This document shows, one piece after another, positions 59,647 to 64,000 of a stretch of DNA of 64,000 nt. Location: positions 328,601-392,600 of the forward strand of contig CACNWW010000001.1 of the NCBI GenBank assembly GCA_902624275.1. Reading direction: 5' to 3'. Made by a program: the position numbers and the translations under genes. The stretch comes from an uncultured Fidelibacterota bacterium (lineage in GTDB: Bacteria > Fidelibacterota > Marinisomatia > Marinisomatales > Marinisomataceae). The notes under the pieces are model-generated. The model was not told the DNA's origin, did no database searches, and was given only the letters and a program-made list of their open reading frames with translations. Position 1 is the stretch's first letter. Every line of letters starts with the position of its first letter.

Positions 59647-60227
59647 TTAGTCAAAAACATATTGATTATTTATCAAAAGTAGACAATACATTAAAGAAAA
59701 TAATCAATAAAAATTCAACCCCTAAAATGTCAAATTCAAATGACTATGTATTAGATTTATATAAATATATCATTTTTCAACAAATATCTACTAAAGCTGG
59801 AATTAGTATTTATAATCGTTTTATACAATACTATAATGAAAACAAAAACAATATCTCCTCTTGGAGCGAAAAGGAATGGAAAAGCATTGGATTATCAAAT
59901 CAGAAAAAAAATTATATTGAAAATATTTTTACATTAAAAAATGAAATATATGATCTAAAAAAAGTGAATGATATAAGTAAAATCTATAAAGAGCTTATTC
60001 AAATAAAAGGAGTTGGCAAATGGACAATTGATATGTTTTTAATTTTTTCGAAGAATAATCTTGATATTTTTCCGGAGGGAGATTTGGCGTTAATTAACGT
60101 TATTAAAAAGAAGTATCAAGTTAATTCTATGGATCAAATTCTTGAAATAGCTAATAAGTGGTCTCCTTATAAAACTATTGCTACTTTATATTTATGGGAA
60201 TCCTTGGGAGATGACTTCCCTAATTAA
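59643..60227 (+). CDS. AlkA-like HhH-GPD DNA glycosylase
   Basis: A 194-residue single-domain DNA-3-methyladenine glycosylase II-like protein. The helix-hairpin-helix is LIQIKGVGKWTIDMFLIF, with the catalytic Asp in FPEGDLALIN. QQISTKAGISIYNRF is the conserved helix before it. It lacks the N-terminal AlkA domain, as do many bacterial MpgII-type enzymes. It should remove alkylated bases such as 3-methyladenine. I start at the ATG at 59643, which overlaps the esterase stop (ATGA); an ATG at 59619 lies inside the esterase gene. Confidence 0.87.
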   Translation: MISQKHIDYLSKVDNTLKKIINKNSTPKMSNSNDYVLDLYKYIIFQQISTKAGISIYNRFIQYYNENKNNISSWSEKEWKSIGLSNQKKNYIENIFTLKNEIYDLKKVNDISKIYKELIQIKGVGKWTIDMFLIFSKNNLDIFPEGDLALINVIKKKYQVNSMDQILEIANKWSPYKTIATLYLWESLGDDFPN

Positions 60228-61122
60228 AGTCTGATAATTTATATTTTAGAAAAAAATCTATCAATTCTTTGCTAGAATCTAACTCATGGTTATTCTTTCC
60301 AAATAATAATTTTTGATAAAGTAAATCAAAAGTAGGAGAACCTATCCAAACATGTCCGCCATTTAATACTTTCAAATGAATCACTTTTGTATCAGAGCTA
60401 TCTTTATAAAAAGTATATTTTTCAACGGTTGTCCGATCTTTTTTATAAGTATCCTCTATGTTTTCAACTACTAACTTGTCTAGTTGATTGTGTTTAGCCC
60501 AAAAGTTGACTGATTCTATTGTACTTAAATAATATCCATTATAGCCATTATATTTTTCCAATTTATCTTTGGTGCCATGAATATGAATTAAAGGAATTTC
60601 TCTTTTAATATTACACGATCTTCCTTCGTTAATAATAAAATTACCTCCAACAGATCCAAATGCAGCTATTTTGTTTGATAGACCACACATAAGCTCATAA
60701 GAGAATTCTCCACCATTGGAAAACCCACAAACATATATACGATTTGAGTCAATATTATATTTTGAAGTCATTGAATCAATGAGTGCATTTACAAAACCAA
60801 TATCATTTTCTTTATTCTTAAATTTTTCAGCTTTGAGACCAACATTCCATGATTTATTAATGCCTTCAGGATAAATTACTCCGACCCCATTCAAGTGGGC
60901 ATAATTATCCATTTGTGAAAATTCTTGTTGTTCAATTGCATGACTTGAAAAACCATGAAAATTGATAATTATTGGGATAGGTTTTGATGTATCTTTAGGT
61001 AATGAAACATAGTATTCCCTTATTTTTTTATCAAAATTAATTATTTCTTTTTTAAGAGCTGTTTTGTCTTTAGCCCCACCTAATAGAAAAAACGCAATAA
61101 AAAGTATGAAGATTTTATTCAT
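60220..61122 (-). CDS. Secreted esterase, PHB depolymerase / feruloyl esterase family
   Basis: A 300-residue alpha/beta hydrolase with a signal peptide (KIFILFIAFFLLGGAKD; no lipobox Cys). The catalytic pieces are IPIIINFHGFSSHA, the Ser nucleophile in VCGFSNGGEFSYELM, the Asp in IHGTKDKLEKYNG and the His in LNGGHVWIG. It shares fold, order and several motifs with the lipoprotein esterase at 58651 but differs clearly in sequence, so it is a diverged paralogue or a separate acquisition. It follows the DDAH-like gene by two bases and overlaps the convergent glycosylase gene by eight. Confidence 0.87.
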   Translation of the reverse strand: MNKIFILFIAFFLLGGAKDKTALKKEIINFDKKIREYYVSLPKDTSKPIPIIINFHGFSSHAIEQQEFSQMDNYAHLNGVGVIYPEGINKSWNVGLKAEKFKNKENDIGFVNALIDSMTSKYNIDSNRIYVCGFSNGGEFSYELMCGLSNKIAAFGSVGGNFIINEGRSCNIKREIPLIHIHGTKDKLEKYNGYNGYYLSTIESVNFWAKHNQLDKLVVENIEDTYKKDRTTVEKYTFYKDSSDTKVIHLKVLNGGHVWIGSPTFDLLYQKLLFGKNNHELDSSKELIDFFLKYKLSDFN

Positions 61123-61124
61123 AA

Positions 61125-62009
61125 CTAAAATAGTTCATTGGTGAGACAATGAACAGAACCTCCGCTTAAGTTAAACTGAGACACGTTAGTAGAATCAAAA
61201 ATTATGTTATTTGATAAAGCAAAATCTGATATTTGCTTTTGATTTAAGTTTTTACTTCCAATGAAAAGTCCTGGAATAGTAAGGCCATTCATTGCTGTTC
61301 TAAATCTTAATGATGAATTGATATCTTTATGTTCAATCTCAATTAGCTCCCATTGATTTAATCTAGAAATGTTTCTTAGATCATTTATTTCACTATTACT
61401 GAATACTTCTCTTGCACATATTAGTCCAATGCAATCATAATCTTTATTAAAAATAGGAGAAATTGAAGTATCTAAATGATATCCTTTTGAATTTATAATG
61501 TAAAGTTTAGACACTTTCAGCTTTTCCGCCATTTGCTCTGCACCTCTAAGGTTGTTTCTGCATTGACCAGCTAATAGAATATTTTCTTTTGGGAGATAAA
61601 AGAATTCTCCCCCCTCAGCTATACAATTCTGATCGAGAAATGAAACCTTGTATTGTAAATTATTCAAAGTAGAAATAACAAAATCTCCTTCCTGCATTCT
61701 TTCAGAAAGCTTCATATTACACATTACAATATCTTTGTTCTTATTGCAGAGAAAATGATCACGCATAAAAACAAAGTCATATTTCTTGTTTGTTTCAAGT
61801 TCAGGTTCAAAGGGAATAATTACTGTATCAAGCGAATATTTCTGAAGTATTTCAATTAAGTTTTCATGTTCTTTTTTTAATAATTCTTGATTAGGTATTG
61901 CACCATTACTCATCATATCGTTGTCGTGATATGCTACTATTCCATTTTTCCACCAGCCATTTTTTGGAAGAGTGCTAACAGCAATTGTAATGTTTTTCAA
62001 GTCATTCAT
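61125..62009 (-). CDS. Amidinotransferase/hydrolase superfamily enzyme (DDAH or arginine-deiminase-like)
   Basis: A 294-residue guanidino-group-modifying enzyme (pentein fold). The active-site residues are all visible: R83-D84 in FMRDHF, E132 with GG in CIAEGGEFFYLP, H178 and D180 in GYHLDTSISP, and the nucleophile C288 in LSGGSVHCLTNEL. Length and motifs suggest dimethylargininase, CtlX-like citrulline hydrolase, or a small arginine deiminase; ADI is normally about 400 residues. The reaction likely yields citrulline or ornithine plus ammonia or an amine. It is first in a two-gene unit with the esterase. Confidence 0.85.
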   Translation of the reverse strand: MNDLKNITIAVSTLPKNGWWKNGIVAYHDNDMMSNGAIPNQELLKKEHENLIEILQKYSLDTVIIPFEPELETNKKYDFVFMRDHFLCNKNKDIVMCNMKLSERMQEGDFVISTLNNLQYKVSFLDQNCIAEGGEFFYLPKENILLAGQCRNNLRGAEQMAEKLKVSKLYIINSKGYHLDTSISPIFNKDYDCIGLICAREVFSNSEINDLRNISRLNQWELIEIEHKDINSSLRFRTAMNGLTIPGLFIGSKNLNQKQISDFALSNNIIFDSTNVSQFNLSGGSVHCLTNELF

Positions 62010-62060
62010 TTTTAAAAACTTACAATTTTTAAATTAACTTTATAAGATTAAATTATATCC

Positions 62061-62783
62061 ATGAACAAAGATATTTTAACAGTAAAAGATTTAAACAGAT
62101 ATTTACCTGCCTTAAAAACAGATATCGATATTCATTTTCAAGATAAGCTCAAAGAGGGATTATTTAAAGCAGATGCATTAGTTGGATTAAAGAAGATTCC
62201 AAGTGAGTCCATTGATTTGATAGTAACTGAGCCAGCTTTAGACCCCAACAGTGGAATGTCTTATTCGTCCTATATTAACTGGATTGAAGAATGGGTTTCA
62301 GAATGTAAAAGAGTTTTAACGACCAGTGGTTCAATTTATATCATATGTCCTTGGGAATCCTCTTCTCTTTATCACTCAGTCCTTGGAAAAAGTTTTATTA
62401 TTCAATCGAGAATTACAGCTGAGAGACAAATAGAAAATACTGAGCTATCTCAATGGAAGAACAAAATATCAGATATTTGGTTTGCTACCAAAACAAACGA
62501 CTATATTTTTAATCAAAATTACATAGTAAATGGGAAAAACATAAATAACCCTAAGCGAGAAGAAATTAAAGATAATCTATGGTTTCATCTTGATTATGAG
62601 GAAATAGTGCATAGAATAGTTAAGGCGAGTAGTTTTAAGCTAAACTGGATTCTTGATCCATTTATGAATGTAGGAGCTGTTGGGGTAGTTGCTAAAAAAA
62701 GGGGAAGAAGATTTATAGGTTTCGAAAACAATCAAGACCAAATTCTGCTTGCTATGAAAACGATTAATGAAAGAGAAAAATAA
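62061..62783 (+). CDS. DNA methylase-like protein (N6/N4 group) with degenerate catalytic motif
   Basis: A 240-residue protein with the fold order of beta-group DNA methylases. ADALVGLKKIPSESIDLIVTEPA corresponds to the region before motif IV, CKRVLTTSGSIYII follows, and ILDPFMNVGAVGVVAKKRGRRFIGFENN corresponds to motif I. The catalytic (D/N/S)PP(Y/F/W) of motif IV is EPAL at residues 57-60, and the SAM-binding DPFxGSG is DPFMNVG. Both changes argue against ordinary base methylation. No restriction gene is adjacent. It may be an inactivated DNA-binding relative. Its stop overlaps yqeY by one base (TAATG). Confidence 0.8.
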   Translation: MNKDILTVKDLNRYLPALKTDIDIHFQDKLKEGLFKADALVGLKKIPSESIDLIVTEPALDPNSGMSYSSYINWIEEWVSECKRVLTTSGSIYIICPWESSSLYHSVLGKSFIIQSRITAERQIENTELSQWKNKISDIWFATKTNDYIFNQNYIVNGKNINNPKREEIKDNLWFHLDYEEIVHRIVKASSFKLNWILDPFMNVGAVGVVAKKRGRRFIGFENNQDQILLAMKTINEREK

Positions 62784-63220
62784 TGTTAAAACAGATTGAA
62801 AAAGATATGATGGAGGCACTCAAAAATAAGGAGAGAGAAAAAGCAGGAGCTTTAAGACTTTTAATATCCAAATGTAAAAATAAAGCTATTGAGATTGGAA
62901 ACGAGCTATCAGATCAAGAAGTCATAAAAGTGCTCCAAAGTGCTGCGAAACAACATAAAGAATCAATCAGAATGTATAAAGAAGGTAATAGAGATGATTT
63001 AGTTAAAGCTGAAATGAATGAATTACAGATTGTTGAATTATATTTACCATCTATGATGAGTGAAAATGAAGTTAGAAGTTTGGTAGAAAATATTATTGCA
63101 GATGTTGGAGCTTTACAAATGTCAGATTTTGGCAAAGTAATGCCTCAAGTGATGAAAAAGGGTGCAGGAAAAGTTGATGGGAATTTGGCTCAATCTATTG
63201 TTAAAGAATTACTATCTTAA
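62783..63220 (+). CDS. yqeY: YqeY/GatB-tail domain protein
   Basis: A 145-residue YqeY-family protein: LKNKEREKAGALRLLISKCKNKAIEIG, LQSAAKQHKESIRMYKEGNRDDLVKAE, ELQIVELYLPSMMSENEV and the end VMPQVMKKGAGKVDGNLAQSIVKELL are the standard family blocks (given separately). The domain is related to the tRNA-binding tail of GatB amidotransferase. YqeY often lies in the rpsU-yqeY-dnaG region; here it precedes cvpA and dnaG. Its function is unresolved, possibly tRNA-related. Confidence 0.93.
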   Translation: MLKQIEKDMMEALKNKEREKAGALRLLISKCKNKAIEIGNELSDQEVIKVLQSAAKQHKESIRMYKEGNRDDLVKAEMNELQIVELYLPSMMSENEVRSLVENIIADVGALQMSDFGKVMPQVMKKGAGKVDGNLAQSIVKELLS

Positions 63221-63222
63221 AA

Positions 63223-63687
63223 ATGATCATTGATATCCTTTTTGGCATGATATTTTTTATCATGGGTGTATTAGGAATGAGAAAGGGATTTATTGAATCA
63301 TTAACTGACTTTTTAAATCTTGTCGTTGGAATATCTATCGCATTATTTTTTTACGTAGACTTATCATTCTTTATTTCTAAATATGTTTCTATTAACTCAA
63401 CAATCATCATATTCTTTTCCATTTTTATAATATTTATAATATCTCTCATAGTTTTACGATTACTAACTAGCTTGCTATTGTTTTTATTTGATGGAAGCAT
63501 CTCATCATATCAAACACTTAATATGATTTTAGGGTTTATGCTAGGCATATTTAAAGGAGTATTAAGTTTATTAATTTTCGCAGGCATTTTTGAAAAATTC
63601 ATTTCGGTAAGGCTTTATGAAATTTTATTTGAACAGTCAAAGATTCTTGTTTTACTGGAACCTATCAAAGACTATATTTTTAGTTAA
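63223..63687 (+). CDS. CvpA family membrane protein
   Basis: A 154-residue protein with four hydrophobic helices (about residues 2-20, 28-50, 58-85 and 95-120). MIIDILFGMIFFIMGVLGMRKGFIESL is typical of CvpA (colicin V production) proteins, as is the LGFMLGIFKGVLSLLIFAG segment with its Gly residues. The family is membrane-bound and of poorly known function. Stop and dnaG start overlap by one base (TAATG). Confidence 0.85.
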   Translation: MIIDILFGMIFFIMGVLGMRKGFIESLTDFLNLVVGISIALFFYVDLSFFISKYVSINSTIIIFFSIFIIFIISLIVLRLLTSLLLFLFDGSISSYQTLNMILGFMLGIFKGVLSLLIFAGIFEKFISVRLYEILFEQSKILVLLEPIKDYIFS

Positions 63688-64000
63688 TGAGAAGAATAGC
63701 GCAAGAAACAATAAATAGAGTTTTAGAAGAAGTCGATATCTTTGAGGTTATTTCACAGTATGTTGATTTAAAAAAAAGAGGTAAAAACTATTTTGGTTTA
63801 AGCCCATTTAGATCTGAAACAAAGCCCTCATTCAGCGTAGCTCCTGATAAAAATATGTGGTATGACTTTGGTTCTGGTCAAGGTGGAAATTCAGTACAAT
63901 TTCTTATAGAATATGAAAAAATTAGTTTTTCTGAAGCAATTCGTACGCTTGCTGAAAAGCATAATATTGAGATAATTGAAGTTGGAGATGAACAACAAAG
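63687..64000 (+). CDS. dnaG: DNA primase DnaG, N-terminal part (runs off the window), zinc ligands replaced
   Basis: The first 104 residues are visible. The order matches the CHC2 zinc-binding domain of DnaG: VDIFEVISQYVDLKKRGKNY, GLSPFRSETKPSFSVAPDK, MWYDFGSGQGGNSVQFL and a following ISFSEAIRTLAEKH helix. The four zinc ligands of E. coli DnaG (Cys40, His43, Cys61, Cys64) correspond to Ser39, Arg42, Asp60 and Ser63 here, so no zinc can bind in the usual way. The rest of the domain is well conserved. The TOPRIM catalytic core lies beyond the window. Primase makes RNA primers for replication. It may be the main primase or a second copy. Confidence 0.9.
   Translation, partial: MRRIAQETINRVLEEVDIFEVISQYVDLKKRGKNYFGLSPFRSETKPSFSVAPDKNMWYDFGSGQGGNSVQFLIEYEKISFSEAIRTLAEKHNIEIIEVGDEQQ

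Noticed and set aside
62061-62783. Restriction-modification system
   Set aside because: The methylase-like protein has a broken catalytic motif, and no endonuclease or specificity gene is adjacent.
1-64000. CRISPR arrays, insertion sequences, integrases, attachment sites, rRNA genes
   Set aside because: I saw no regularly spaced repeats, no transposase or integrase motifs and no rRNA-like sequence in the window; one tRNA was found.

Overview
This 64 kb window is a gene-dense, AT-rich stretch of a Gram-negative bacterial chromosome. The outer-membrane lineage is shown by lpxA, lpxB, lpxC, lpxD, lpxK, two lipid acyltransferases, bamA, skp, rseP and a TonB-ExbB-ExbD system. No rRNA or strong taxonomic marker is present. 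The predicted protein sequences, a B-type sdhCAB operon, type II glutamine synthetase, fused ispDF, a separate lpxC and fabZ (Bacteroidetes usually fuse them) and very tight packing suggest a free-living, probably marine, bacterium near the FCB group. Marinimicrobia (SAR406) is my best guess, but that is inference only. Genes commonly overlap by 1, 4 or 8 bases, Shine-Dalgarno sites are patchy, GTG starts are frequent, and no intergenic gap reaches 300 bases.

Layout. 1-16.3 kb (visibly more GC-rich): 3' part of an M16 peptidase, folA-thyA, an EamA permease, a lytic transglycosylase, an ALDH3-type aldehyde dehydrogenase, an Smr protein, a saccharopine-dehydrogenase-like enzyme with pyruvate phosphate dikinase, a MORN-type lipoprotein with a TMEM220-like protein, sdhCAB and a fumarylacetoacetate-hydrolase-family enzyme. 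16.3-23.3 kb (minus strand): exbB-exbD-exbD-tonB, then ychF, a Gfo/Idh/MocA oxidoreductase, lpxB, a DUF374 acyltransferase and lpxK. 23.3-24.8 kb: a FabI-like reductase, a small unannotated ORF and yqgE. 24.9-37.1 kb (plus strand): uvrA, ruvB, queA, ispDF, ispE, tRNA-Gln, prs, rplY, pth, hppA, rpsF, rpsR, rplI. 37.1-42.5 kb: an unusual Cys-containing protein, an Lrp regulator, glutamine synthetase II, mutY, plsC-like, an MFS permease and a collapsed ferredoxin. 42.5-52.6 kb: mrp, uppS, bamA, skp, lpxD, lpxC, fabZ, lpxA, dxr, rseP, the envelope-biogenesis operon. 52.6-64 kb: DUF3108, a TsaC/YrdC-family gene and an LpxL-like gene on minus; then nfeD-floA, adk, coaE, two related esterases, an AlkA-like glycosylase, a DDAH-like hydrolase, a degenerate DNA methylase, yqeY, cvpA and the start of dnaG.

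How it fits together. Isoprenoid (dxr, ispDF, ispE, uppS), lipid A (lpxACDBK plus acyltransferases) and outer-membrane protein assembly (bamA, skp, rseP) form one envelope theme. The TonB and Sdh blocks supply energised uptake and respiration, and hppA recovers energy from pyrophosphate.

Most notable observations: a DnaG primase whose four zinc ligands are all replaced; an lpxA with no standard start codon but a well-placed Shine-Dalgarno in front of ATC; a Lys171/His120 pattern in LpxA together with a Gfo/Idh/MocA gene beside lpxB, hinting at Leptospira-like diamino lipid A; repeated 4-base stop-on-stop overlaps between convergent genes; an internally collapsed ferredoxin; and a methylase with a destroyed catalytic motif. 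I found no CRISPR array, prophage, insertion sequence or wholly new multi-gene system.
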